Positions 23,349 to 34,100 of a DNA stretch of 39,710 nt are shown here, piece by piece. The number at the start of each line of letters is the position of its first letter. Positions within the stretch are counted from its first letter, which is position 1. The stretch is from a virus. The stretch lies in IMG/VR virus record IMGVR_UViG_3300032240_000665, positions 1 through 39,710 of that record. The stretch is one strand, 5' to 3'. The notes under the pieces were generated by a model, which was given only the letters and a program-made list of their open reading frames with translations, was not told the origin of the DNA and searched no databases. A program made the translations under genes and the position numbers.

Positions 23349-26300
23349 TTATAAACCATCAGGTAAAGCAATTACACGCAAGTCTTTCATCTTTGGAACA
23401 TCGACTGTGCTATCACCTGTCATTACCACTTTAACTGCAAAAGTGGCAAAATCGGTAAATGTTTGTGTACCAGCAGCATTAGTATATGTAATTTGATTTG
23501 ACACAACACCACCGATACCAGGAGCGAATGTCAACTCACGATAATCACCCTCATCAGCGGACACAAAGTTGGTTGAATTAATCTGCGTCAGAAAATTCCA
23601 ATATTTGTCCTCAAATGGTTCTGAATCACCAGGCGATAAGAATTTGCCATACACATAGATGTTAGACAGTGCTGGTTTATATGCGAGTAGATAAACACGA
23701 AGATCGCCAGAAGTAAATCCTGGGGCTAACTGAACTTTACGAGTCAGATAACGAACTTTTGCGTTACCGCCTTCTTTTTTATCCTCACCATTAATAATAA
23801 TCGATGCTCCTGAACCACCAGTAGCACTTGCTAATGTACCGTAAGTCATTGGTCCAGTGTATCCAACAGTAGTTGTTGTAGATGCAAACAAGTTAATTGT
23901 TGGTGACGTTGTATAACCAGAACCAGGATTAGTTATCCACACACGACTTAATTTACCACCTACCACATTTGCAGTTGCGGTTGCGCCACTTCCTGCTCCA
24001 GTAGACGATAGATTTATTGACAATGAATAGAATCCATCAGTCATTCCTCCACCAACATTAGCAATAACAATGTCTGAATTCGATAATCCTAAAGTATTAA
24101 TCTTATTTTCAATAGACAACAAATTCAAACGAGTGATATCAATCATTGGAGTAATATCAGGATTACTACTTTGCATTGTAGTTCTCAAAATAAATGTAGT
24201 ATTGCCAGTTGTTGTGCTCAACACACGACGACCGTAACCATCTACCATCTTATAATCATTGTTTGGTATAATTGGTAAGAATGTATGCGTTGCGCCAGTT
24301 CCATCTTGTTGAGAGATAAAATTATACTCAATTGATGTATTGGAAAGAACAACATCCGTTGACATAACTTGCATTAAATCATATACAGCATTTGCTGTTT
24401 TACTTGACATATCTACTTCAAAATAAGCATATCCATAATTATTTGAATATACTTTCTTTTGGAGACTAAACATCATGTCAATGTTTTGATTTGCTGTCCA
24501 AGTTGATCCATTTTGAGATTCAAAGAATGAACCCGTGTATGCTTGTTTAGAAATCTTAGCGGAAGATGCTAGATTTGTTTGATCTTTTTCAGCAACAAAT
24601 GTTTCGTAACCAACACTATTAGATAGCAAAACTATTGAATGTTCACCAGGTAATAATAATACAGGTACATCAAATCTAAATTCGGTATACTTTGTCGAAT
24701 CTTCAATATTTGGTATTGTACATGTATTGACTTTATCTGGTGTCAATATCACATCAGCGTAAGGATACACCGTAGATGATGATGGATAACCATTAACTAC
24801 TGGACGAATCTGAAGTTGAACCGGAGCAGATATATCTTTAGTCTTAAAGCAAACACGAACACTCGACAGCATAAGTCCTTGCGGATATTGATCAGAATTA
24901 ACCAAAAATGTTTCTGCAAGAGGATCATGATACTTAACTGAAGTTTTTGAAGCAGTACGAATAGTTGATGATGATGTTGTTCTACTTTCCGAAACATCAC
25001 TTCTCACTACACCAGGAACAAATACAGAAACCGAAGTTTCTTGTTTGGTCTGGATTAATCCTTGTGAGAAGAATGATGCATCACCATTCGTAGTCGAACT
25101 TTCCACAGTGCCAGTAGAACTATCAATCAAACGGAAAAGTTTTTCGCCAACACGGAAAGTATCTGTTGGTGCTGCAAATATACCAGCAGTTGCGCCTTCA
25201 ATTGTTGTTGTCAATGTACCAATAGAATATGTTGATGTCGCATCTGGTGTTGTTGACCATGTACCAGTAATTTGAGCATAACGAGTGCTTGAATCGTAAG
25301 CAGAAATAACGGCTGATGTACCTGAACCTGTACCACCAATAATACGAATAGTTTGACCAACATAATCGGAAATATTAGAAGCACCGCCAGCATGATAATC
25401 AAGTTGAATATAACTTGAGTTAGCAGCAATAGCACGACCAGAATAATGATCTACAGTAGCAGTAATGTTAGTTTCACCGGATGTTGCTCCAACTACACGA
25501 ATACCGCTTGTAGCAGCAGACCATGAACCGTATGCCGAACGAGGAACAATATTGGTAAAGAAGGCATGATTATTTGCCGACAAAACTACTGTACCAGAAC
25601 CCATCAGTGAATTTGTAGCAGCATCATAGAATGCTACATCTTCAGGATCACTAATTGTGGTTATATAACCTAAATCATTGTTTGCAAATTTAATAATGTT
25701 AGCACGGTAAACATACTTGTCAACATTCGTATTATCAAAGAATGTGTATAGCGTTGTGGATGGTTTAAATCCAGTGCCAACAGCAAGAATGTTTATGTTT
25801 CGCATAAACTGAACAATCGTTACATCAACAACACGGTCACCTAATGATTTGGTAAGTTGTTGTGGTACAATTTGCGACAAAATTCCTGTGCGAGTTTCAT
25901 TTGTTGTCGTAGTTTCTAGGAAATCTTGCGTTGTGGTTGTTGTTTCCATTGCGTGTTTACGACCAGGATTTGAACTTCCTGGAACACGCACATTTGTTTT
26001 TGATGTTTTTGCAGCACCTAGAGCATGAGTGTCTACACCTGTCCATGTTGTTTGCCATGAACCCCATGATGTACTTTGAATTGATGACCATGCATCACGT
26101 GCCGCATCACCGCCAGTTAGATCAATATTCTGTGCTTCAATTCGAGTATCGGAAGTCCATACATCAGAAGCAGGATCAAGTTTAACTGAACCGACGTAGT
26201 TAATAACATTGAATGGATTAATATTAACGGACTTTGATGCTAGATTTTGTGTTAAGAATGTTTCTGTAGTGCCGTTCAAAGTCAACAATGGACCATTAAA

Positions 26301-29300
26301 CTCAACACCAGTATTTAAAACACTATTGTTTGAGAATATTTTTGTCGAATATAAATTGTAAGTATTACGAGCAAGATTATTAACAATATCAATAGAAGAA
26401 TTAAAATCACGGGCAGTAAAGTTTGCTACAGATTTATCTACAAATGAATCTACCATTATACCATTTTTATAACGAGGTAATCCAGTAGAATCTAACGTAG
26501 ATAAGTCTTGTTTAGATACGGTTGATTGCTCCAATAATGAAAGAGAAGTATAGTATTCCAGATTTTCAATGCGCTTTTCGAGAGCACCGATATCTTTCAT
26601 AGTGTAGCGTTTATTCTTGAATGTCTGGATGCTTGTTGATGCCGCATAACCGAGATATGCTGGATAACTCAACACATATAGAGTCATTGCCTCATCAGGC
26701 TGTAAAGGAGCAACAGGAGTTTTTGAAGGAACGCCTTGAATGACCTCAAATGTTCCAATTTTATTTAAAACAAGTCTATCAACACGTGGCAAATAATAAC
26801 TATAATCAACAAGAATTGGACTACCAACTAAAGGAAACTTTGGACCAGCGCCAGTTTCTTCAACATCAAATACAAAGTTATTTGCCGAATATGATTCTGT
26901 AGCATCTTTACGAACCGCACGAAAATCTAGGTAATCTCTTAACGCATAAGTTACACCATCTTCGGTAGAAAATAATGGAATGTCTGAATAAGAAAGATTG
27001 TTTGGTCCTAAACGAGTGTAAGAATCTACATCAAAATAACCAGTGCCAGATGATTTGAAACGATTGTAACGAATCAATAATGGTCCAGTTGGAGGTGTTT
27101 GACCTGCTTTCAAACGTATTGATGCATGATCATAATAAGAATCTTTTTGACCTGTAGATAAAACATAACGTGAAGTTACATTAACATAAGAGCCGGCATT
27201 ATAGTTTGCAGTGCTAATTGTTTGACCTTGGAAGTCAAAGATAGCATTTATGGAATGAACGTCCGAAACAAATAATGATTGTGAAACGCCTGGTGTTCTT
27301 ACCAACATTGTGTTGCTAGTAATTGCGGTCTGACCATCAAGTGCTGCAACATAAACGGCAGTATTACCAGCACCAAAAATATTGTTTGTACCACCGCCAG
27401 CAGGATCAACTAAAACTGTATTTGCTTTGATGAACGTTTTTGTTTTGGATGTAGGATTTGTACCACTAATTGTAGCATAAACATTTGCAGTTATTGATGC
27501 ACCCGCTGTACCAAGATTGATTTGACGAGTTGATGTGCTGATACCAGTTACACCAGTTGCTGGAACAATTGAACCTGTAGGATAAGTACCATTACCTGAA
27601 GTAACGACAATAGTATAATACTGCTGTATTGATGATGTTGTTGATGCTGCAAGTAATGATTCGCCAACACCAACAGATAATGATGTTGAAAGACCAGACG
27701 CATCGAATGAAACGCCTTGATATAAACGAGAATACGTATAATTAAAATCTGCTAATGTATTTGATGCAACATTATCTTCACCGATTTTAAATAACAAAGG
27801 TTCAGAACCAGATTCGGAAACAAATACTGGATAATGTAATACTCCACCAGCGGTTAATGTTTGACGTTTAGAATAAGGATGTACGTTTGCTGTTGCTACT
27901 CTTGTTCCTGTTCCAGTCAATAATCCACTATAAACTGCAAATGATTCAGTTTGTCCAATATCAAAATCAATAACGAATCTAGAATTTGATGGAAAATTAG
28001 TAGTTGTTGCCAATACATATGCAGCACTATTTGTTCCGATTGGCTGCGAGAAAGCACGATCAACCGTCACATTTTTTGTTGAACCTTCATAATACTTAAT
28101 TGTTCTAGCAGTGTCAAATGTACCATTACCTCCTACCATACGAATACGAGCACCCACATAACAATCGTTGAAAGTGGAGAAAAATGGAGGTAAAGTAAAT
28201 GTTGTTGTGTTGCCCGCAGTATTAATAAAATACCCGTTGGCACCACCAGCATCAGTTAAATTAATAATTGAACGAGTATTAATATCAGATAAGAATGTTT
28301 TATAAATGTATGTGTTAGAATCTAATGTATTCGCAGAAGAATCATAGTTGATTGTTCTAACTTTTGCGGTACCAATTTTTACATTTGAAAGATAAGCACT
28401 ATTACCAGAATAACTTGCTAATTGTCCAGTGTCAACGCAATAAATGTCCACATTAGCAATTTGATTCGTTGCGAAATTGCCATAGAAAGAGTTTGCATAA
28501 ACATAGTAACCATAATCTGCACTGATACGTTGATTGTTTACATTCGTTACAGTTCTTGGTTTTGGAATAACAATACTTGTTGGCGCTATGGTTGAAAATT
28601 CATAACCTTTAACATATGCTTTACCTGGACTTAATGTGACATTTGCATATGCTGTATTTGATGCATTATCAGTCATCGCAATGTCAAATGATTTTACAAT
28701 ATAATCACCAGATTCGTCGTATGTTCGACGAGCAAGTTCATCACCAAGAGGTCCATAGATTGGAGTTTGAATAACACTTTTTTGAATGCCATCCTGAAAT
28801 TCAGATAATTGAATAAACTGTGAGAGGTCTATGCTGTTTGTGGCACGTGTTGTTAAAGTTAAAGTAATCTTATAACGATCTGCACCAGGTGCTTGATAAT
28901 TTGATGCAGATTGTGCAGGATCAAGCAATGAAGTGTCTTGAGTATAATCAACAATACTTTCTGTTACTTGAAAACCAATTAAACCTGTTGAATTGGCACG
29001 ATCATATTTGGAAATAGCAACAGATTGAGGTTGATTTTTAACGAAGAAACCTTCGTAATAAAATACACCAGTGTTGATTGAAAATGCTTTTGAATTGCCA
29101 GTTGGATTACTGGATGCAGTATTTGCATAATAATTGATAGCATTTGTTGCAGTATTTGAGGTAATAATAGTTTCGCTGGCAGTAAAGTCTCCGCCATACA
29201 TCGGATTAATAATTAAAGTAATTGGATCACCAGTCGCAGCATCAGCAGAATATGCTTTTAAGACATATGCTTTTTTGGTTCCGGCTATATTAGTAATATA

Positions 29301-29585
29301 CTCTTGATCAAAATTGACAGCAGTAATATCACTGCCAGCATAAGTTGAAACTAAATTAAGATATGCGGTATTCTGAACAAAAATTTGACCGCCCGTAACT
29401 ATAGAACCAGACTTAAATACATGATCACCAAATTTTTTAATTTGATCCTGTAAGATTGTTTGTGATTGAGTTAATTCACGAGACTGAACCGCATATCCTG
29501 GTTTATACAAGATACGATGAAAATCTTTGTTGTCATCAAAATCATCGTAGTACGGATCAACATTAAAATTTGTGTTTAGTGCCAT
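23349..29585 (-). CDS. Giant DUF4815-type baseplate/fibre protein (2078 aa)
   Basis: The N-terminus MALNTNFNVDPYYDDFDDNK with YKPGYAVQSRELTQSQTILQ and FGDHVFKSGSIV is the hallmark of the DUF4815 family of large virion proteins in marine T4-like phages. A central RRYTM-type region, here KRYTMKDIGALEKRIENLEY, is also typical. Residues about 1845-1930 contain a glycine-rich insert with TNPGSGYTTSPTINLF, the same module seen in gp6, gp8-like and the 1356-residue proteins. The end FAVKVVMTGDSTVDVPKMKD resembles the end of the family. It follows the gp8-like gene, where T4 has gp9-gp12, so it may join fibres to the baseplate. AAAGG precedes the ATG. Confidence 0.8.
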   Translation of the reverse strand: MALNTNFNVDPYYDDFDDNKDFHRILYKPGYAVQSRELTQSQTILQDQIKKFGDHVFKSGSIVTGGQIFVQNTAYLNLVSTYAGSDITAVNFDQEYITNIAGTKKAYVLKAYSADAATGDPITLIINPMYGGDFTASETIITSNTATNAINYYANTASSNPTGNSKAFSINTGVFYYEGFFVKNQPQSVAISKYDRANSTGLIGFQVTESIVDYTQDTSLLDPAQSASNYQAPGADRYKITLTLTTRATNSIDLSQFIQLSEFQDGIQKSVIQTPIYGPLGDELARRTYDESGDYIVKSFDIAMTDNASNTAYANVTLSPGKAYVKGYEFSTIAPTSIVIPKPRTVTNVNNQRISADYGYYVYANSFYGNFATNQIANVDIYCVDTGQLASYSGNSAYLSNVKIGTAKVRTINYDSSANTLDSNTYIYKTFLSDINTRSIINLTDAGGANGYFINTAGNTTTFTLPPFFSTFNDCYVGARIRMVGGNGTFDTARTIKYYEGSTKNVTVDRAFSQPIGTNSAAYVLATTTNFPSNSRFVIDFDIGQTESFAVYSGLLTGTGTRVATANVHPYSKRQTLTAGGVLHYPVFVSESGSEPLLFKIGEDNVASNTLADFNYTYSRLYQGVSFDASGLSTSLSVGVGESLLAASTTSSIQQYYTIVVTSGNGTYPTGSIVPATGVTGISTSTRQINLGTAGASITANVYATISGTNPTSKTKTFIKANTVLVDPAGGGTNNIFGAGNTAVYVAALDGQTAITSNTMLVRTPGVSQSLFVSDVHSINAIFDFQGQTISTANYNAGSYVNVTSRYVLSTGQKDSYYDHASIRLKAGQTPPTGPLLIRYNRFKSSGTGYFDVDSYTRLGPNNLSYSDIPLFSTEDGVTYALRDYLDFRAVRKDATESYSANNFVFDVEETGAGPKFPLVGSPILVDYSYYLPRVDRLVLNKIGTFEVIQGVPSKTPVAPLQPDEAMTLYVLSYPAYLGYAASTSIQTFKNKRYTMKDIGALEKRIENLEYYTSLSLLEQSTVSKQDLSTLDSTGLPRYKNGIMVDSFVDKSVANFTARDFNSSIDIVNNLARNTYNLYSTKIFSNNSVLNTGVEFNGPLLTLNGTTETFLTQNLASKSVNINPFNVINYVGSVKLDPASDVWTSDTRIEAQNIDLTGGDAARDAWSSIQSTSWGSWQTTWTGVDTHALGAAKTSKTNVRVPGSSNPGRKHAMETTTTTQDFLETTTTNETRTGILSQIVPQQLTKSLGDRVVDVTIVQFMRNINILAVGTGFKPSTTLYTFFDNTNVDKYVYRANIIKFANNDLGYITTISDPEDVAFYDAATNSLMGSGTVVLSANNHAFFTNIVPRSAYGSWSAATSGIRVVGATSGETNITATVDHYSGRAIAANSSYIQLDYHAGGASNISDYVGQTIRIIGGTGSGTSAVISAYDSSTRYAQITGTWSTTPDATSTYSIGTLTTTIEGATAGIFAAPTDTFRVGEKLFRLIDSSTGTVESSTTNGDASFFSQGLIQTKQETSVSVFVPGVVRSDVSESRTTSSSTIRTASKTSVKYHDPLAETFLVNSDQYPQGLMLSSVRVCFKTKDISAPVQLQIRPVVNGYPSSSTVYPYADVILTPDKVNTCTIPNIEDSTKYTEFRFDVPVLLLPGEHSIVLLSNSVGYETFVAEKDQTNLASSAKISKQAYTGSFFESQNGSTWTANQNIDMMFSLQKKVYSNNYGYAYFEVDMSSKTANAVYDLMQVMSTDVVLSNTSIEYNFISQQDGTGATHTFLPIIPNNDYKMVDGYGRRVLSTTTGNTTFILRTTMQSSNPDITPMIDITRLNLLSIENKINTLGLSNSDIVIANVGGGMTDGFYSLSINLSSTGAGSGATATANVVGGKLSRVWITNPGSGYTTSPTINLFASTTTTVGYTGPMTYGTLASATGGSGASIIINGEDKKEGGNAKVRYLTRKVQLAPGFTSGDLRVYLLAYKPALSNIYVYGKFLSPGDSEPFEDKYWNFLTQINSTNFVSADEGDYRELTFAPGIGGVVSNQITYTNAAGTQTFTDFATFAVKVVMTGDSTVDVPKMKDLRVIALPDGL

Positions 29586-29595
29586 TTATTAACCT

Positions 29596-31152
29596 TTAGA
29601 ATCTAACAATAAGTCTGATGTTTTCTGCTTGACCATCTGCTCTGGTGGTCTTAACTACATTTTCGGTATAAAGAATATCACCTGAATATGGTTGAAACTC
29701 TGGACTTCCTGAGCCAATAATCAATCGACTTGTTCCAGAATTTGCTCCAACTAATGATGAACCAGTTGTAAATGAACCTTTAATATTAGTCAACTTAATT
29801 ATACTTGAACTTTGATCAACAACAAATCCATACGCACTTGCGGTTGATGGTGAGGTTCCTTGATAAACAAATTCATCTAATGTATACGTTGCACCAGTAT
29901 CCACCGAAATATCTGTAGTCAGTGAAACAACTGAATTGGCATTTGCTTGAGTTACCACATTAGCATCTGCATATTTATGGGGGTCTACAAAAATACCATA
30001 TTGTCTGAAAGTAGTATTAGCAGATATCTTTCCATTTTCCGATGAATCAATCTCACCGATTTTTACCGCAACCATTACGTTGTTTGCGCCAAGTTCTTTT
30101 GCTGGATTATATGCATGACCATATTTTGGATCAAGAATACAACGCAAAGCAGCATTACTTCCTGTGCCATAGATATATGCATTTGCGAATGAATAACCAC
30201 GTCCAATAGTGGACACTGTTACTTTAGTTACATAACCAGCAGTATTAATAACAGGAGTTGCTGATATACTTGTACCATCGCCATCAATATAAACTCGGGT
30301 AGTTAAAGACAATTGATTCGCTGCTGTTCCTCCACCACCTGCGGCAGTTGTGGAAGTAGATAGAGTAATTTTATTGTTAGGTATATCTATCGCAGAAATA
30401 TATGTTCCTGGAGTAATACCTGTTCCTGCAACAGACATATTCGCTGCAACGTTTGTAGTATTTGCTAGAGTTAAAGTTGTACAGCCTGATGAAAAATATA
30501 AAGTTGTAGAAACATTATTTTCATAGTAACCTGTACCAGAATTCGTAATGACGATTGTGGATAATTCACCATCAACAACACCGATAGAATTAACACCATA
30601 ATCAATCTGTGCGGTTGATGTGGGTGCTGGAATCCATGTATTTGTTAAGAATTTATTTGATGGTTTTACGTTAAACATATACTTCCAAATATAACCATCG
30701 GAAGTTGCAATGTTACCGTTTGAAGATGTATAATCGCCAGTTGGTTCTACTGTAGAATTTGCTGAAGCATTATTTGATAAGCATTTATAAACATTTCTTC
30801 CCGAAGTCATAATATACATCGGCTTAACATTCAAAGATGTATTACCAGTAAGTAAACTGGTAAAATCCACAACATTATCATATTGCTGATATTTTGTATT
30901 TGCAGTCCAACTCACTCTAGGAACAACAAACTCTACATCATTACCAGTAATTTTCTTGGCACCAATCATAGCATTCCAAGTAGATTTTTCTGTATCAATA
31001 GAATCTATGATAGATGGAGGATTATTTTCATTGGCATAAGGTAAATGATTGCCGATGAACACATAGCCAACAGTTGGAGATGGTTCATAGAACGATTCTT
31101 TAAACTGTACCGCTGCGGTATATGCTATTTTTTTAGAAGTTGCTGAAGTCAT
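29596..31152 (-). CDS. 8: gp8-like baseplate wedge protein (518 aa)
   Basis: It begins MTSATSKKIAYTAAVQFKES and contains GYVFIGNHLPYANENNPPSI, STWNAMIGAKKITGNDVEFV and VPRVSWTANTKYQQYDN, features of T4-like gp8 wedge proteins in marine phages. T4 gp8 is about 334 residues; the extra length here is mainly a Ser/Thr/Gly-rich central insert (about 195-340) with TNSGTGYYENN and VSTIGRGYSFANAYIYG. The C-terminal part with GDILYTENV and ENIRLIVRF closes the protein. It stands between the gp7-position gene and the DUF4815 gene, as expected of gp8. ATG has no obvious ribosome-binding site. Confidence 0.75.
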   Translation of the reverse strand: MTSATSKKIAYTAAVQFKESFYEPSPTVGYVFIGNHLPYANENNPPSIIDSIDTEKSTWNAMIGAKKITGNDVEFVVPRVSWTANTKYQQYDNVVDFTSLLTGNTSLNVKPMYIMTSGRNVYKCLSNNASANSTVEPTGDYTSSNGNIATSDGYIWKYMFNVKPSNKFLTNTWIPAPTSTAQIDYGVNSIGVVDGELSTIVITNSGTGYYENNVSTTLYFSSGCTTLTLANTTNVAANMSVAGTGITPGTYISAIDIPNNKITLSTSTTAAGGGGTAANQLSLTTRVYIDGDGTSISATPVINTAGYVTKVTVSTIGRGYSFANAYIYGTGSNAALRCILDPKYGHAYNPAKELGANNVMVAVKIGEIDSSENGKISANTTFRQYGIFVDPHKYADANVVTQANANSVVSLTTDISVDTGATYTLDEFVYQGTSPSTASAYGFVVDQSSSIIKLTNIKGSFTTGSSLVGANSGTSRLIIGSGSPEFQPYSGDILYTENVVKTTRADGQAENIRLIVRF

Positions 31153-31168
31153 AACTTGTATTTATTTG

Positions 31169-34100
31169 TTATTTCCATATAATCATTGATTGTCCATTTG
31201 CGGTTTGGCTAAATGTTCCTACACTATTGACATGTATAACTGCTCCTGTGCCACCAGTATTGGGTGTAACATTGGGAGTATAAAAATACTCACCAGGTGT
31301 ACTAATAATAACTTTACGAATTGCTCCATTGGATGGATATACTTCAATGGCACTTTGTGCTGCCGTATTTGTTCCAGTAAAACCAACATTAATTATTGCA
31401 ACAGTTTGTGTATTCGATACACCAGACATCGTAAATATCGCATTTGTTACAGAGTTGCTATTGGCGGTAACTGTTACATTCGCTGTATAGAATGCATTAG
31501 CAGATGTGGTAACAATTAAATTTGCAATATTCGTTGTATTTGCATTATACGAAATACGGAATGTAGCAGGAATAGTTGGGCTTTGTGCCAATCCAGTAGC
31601 AGGATTAAGAACGCTAGACACTGTAATGTTGTTACCATTTGCATACAAACCTATGTTATTTATGACGGTTCTAACAATAGCACCTGATCCATTCACAACT
31701 GCCGAAACGTTAGCAATCGAGTTAGCACCACCACCAGTAAATATAATATAACCATTGGCATAACCAGAACCACCATCAGTGGCAAAAACTTCAGTAATCG
31801 AAGTTGGTACAACATTTGTAGTAACATTTGGTAAAGTGCGATATAGACCGACATTCGTGATTGTAATTCTACGAATAACGCCATTTGCGGCATGAACTTC
31901 ATATGTTCCAACAGCATCAGAAATAGCACCGCCTCCAATAAATACTAGATTACCATTAGCAAGAGCCGCACCATTATATGTAACACTATTTGCTGCGATA
32001 GATGCAACGGAAATTGGTGTAGTGTTTAAAGTAGCAGTTGGTGTTGATGAATATAAACCAGAATCAAGGATTGTATATTTGCGAACTGCACCATTTGACG
32101 AATAAACTTCAACTGCAACTTGTGCTGATCGATTGGCTGTACCACCACCTGAGAATATAATTATACCATTTGAGTGTGCACCACCAACATTAACTAATGC
32201 TGAAAATACATTAGATACCACAACATTAGCACTCGAATTTGGTGATGCCGCAGTTGGATTACTTGCATACAATCCAGAGTCATTAACTGTAAGTGACTGA
32301 ATTGCACCATTTGACGGATAAACTTTTACCGAAACATTCGCTGGACGAATTGGCGCACCTCCAGTAAAACTCAAAAATCCATTAGAATAGCCAGCACCAG
32401 GATTAGTAATACTGATAGAATTAGCATAAAGAACTATGTGTGGTGAACTTGCCGGTAATGCAATCGGCGTATTTGAATATAAACCACCACTAACTAATGT
32501 TACACTTTGTAAACAACCATTTGCATTTGCAACTACAGTAGCAACTGCAGGTATTGCTTCATCGGCATTTGATAATACAACAGTGCCACTTGTATAACCT
32601 GAACCGGATGTAAAGATACTTAAACTTGTAATTCTACCACCACCACCACTGAATATCAAATTACCATTAGAATAACCTGACCCAGAATTTGCAATCCAAA
32701 TATTATTTACATTTGAGGATACTAATAAAGATGTATTGCTTACTACAGAATTGACGGTACGAATTTCTCCATTTACTGCAACTCTTGAGCCAACAGTTAA
32801 TGCGCCACGTGAAACCGCAGCATTAAATTTCGTATTCGTACCAGTAACAAGAATACTACCATTACCGACATTTACTCTGCCTGAAATTGTTAAAAATTGC
32901 GGATCGGTAGCAACGTTAATTGTGGATACACTTACGTCAGTTAAATCTATTGTATTTGATAGATTAAATGTTGCATACTTTACAAATCCAACAGGATGTA
33001 ATAATTCTTTTAATATCTGTTTATAACGATAAAATTCAACTTGTGAAGAAATAACATATGAATAATTTACGTAGTAATCACGGCCAGCAAGATTTCTTTC
33101 GGTTGAAGAAATAATAGAATCGGATGTTGTCCAACGACCAGGTGAAGTTAAATAAGATCGCTCAATGTCCGCATTTGCTGTTGCACCAGTTCCTGTTCCA
33201 CTTGAGATTGTTACGGTAGGTATATACTCATAACCCGAACCTGTATTCAAAACTTGAATCGAAAGAATTTGACCAGGTTGTCCTGTACCTGTTGCAAGCA
33301 ATGATTCTCCATCCGAAACTACTGAATCAATTTCAATATTTGCACCTACTCCAGCAACTGAAGATATGGTTACAGATGGAAAATTATCTTGTGTATAACT
33401 ATGACCACCTAAAGGATTGCGTCCAAAAACACCTATTTTTTTGCCTGACGCTGAATTTGTAAATGGTGAAGTGACTGATAAAGTTAGATCATCAGAGATT
33501 GTAGAGACAATTCTCGATTCATTATTGATATCAATTTTATCGCCAACACGCAAATCAGTTAAAAATTTAGTTCCTGTTCCACCAACTGCGGCCGACGATC
33601 CAGTAATTGTTGCGGTTCCTTGAATTCGTGTATTTGCCATTCCAATAGTAACAACACCACCTGTTCCATTAATTGCCTGAACTGTAGCGGCAGCATATTG
33701 ACCATATGTTCCAGGTGGATTAACTCCAAATACAACCTCATCACCAACAACATAACCAGAACCAGCATTATTAATTTTAATACGACCAATCGATCTTAAA
33801 CTTTTTGGCGAACGAAGTGTTCCTAAAGAACCATAAGGTGCGCCAAAAGCATCAAGTGATGGAGTTGTTGGTGTGGCACCAGAAGTCAATAAAACTTTAA
33901 CATTCGTGATTGGTCCAACTGACAATGTTTGAAATCCAAGAACATCAACGATTCGAGTGTTTAGATTTGGACTTGTGACAGTCGTTGAGTTTGCAAATTG
34001 ATAGTTGGCAGAACTTAATACTGTATTTGCAGCATTACTACTTCCGTTAAAATTAGAAATAATATCACTAACGACAATGAAACTATTTGCCGCATTTACA

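Noticed and set aside
31159-31166. AATAAATA upstream of the gp8-like gene as a late promoter
   Set aside because: It lies only about seven bases from the start codon, leaving no room for a leader, and differs from the core at the first base; chance in AT-rich DNA is likely.
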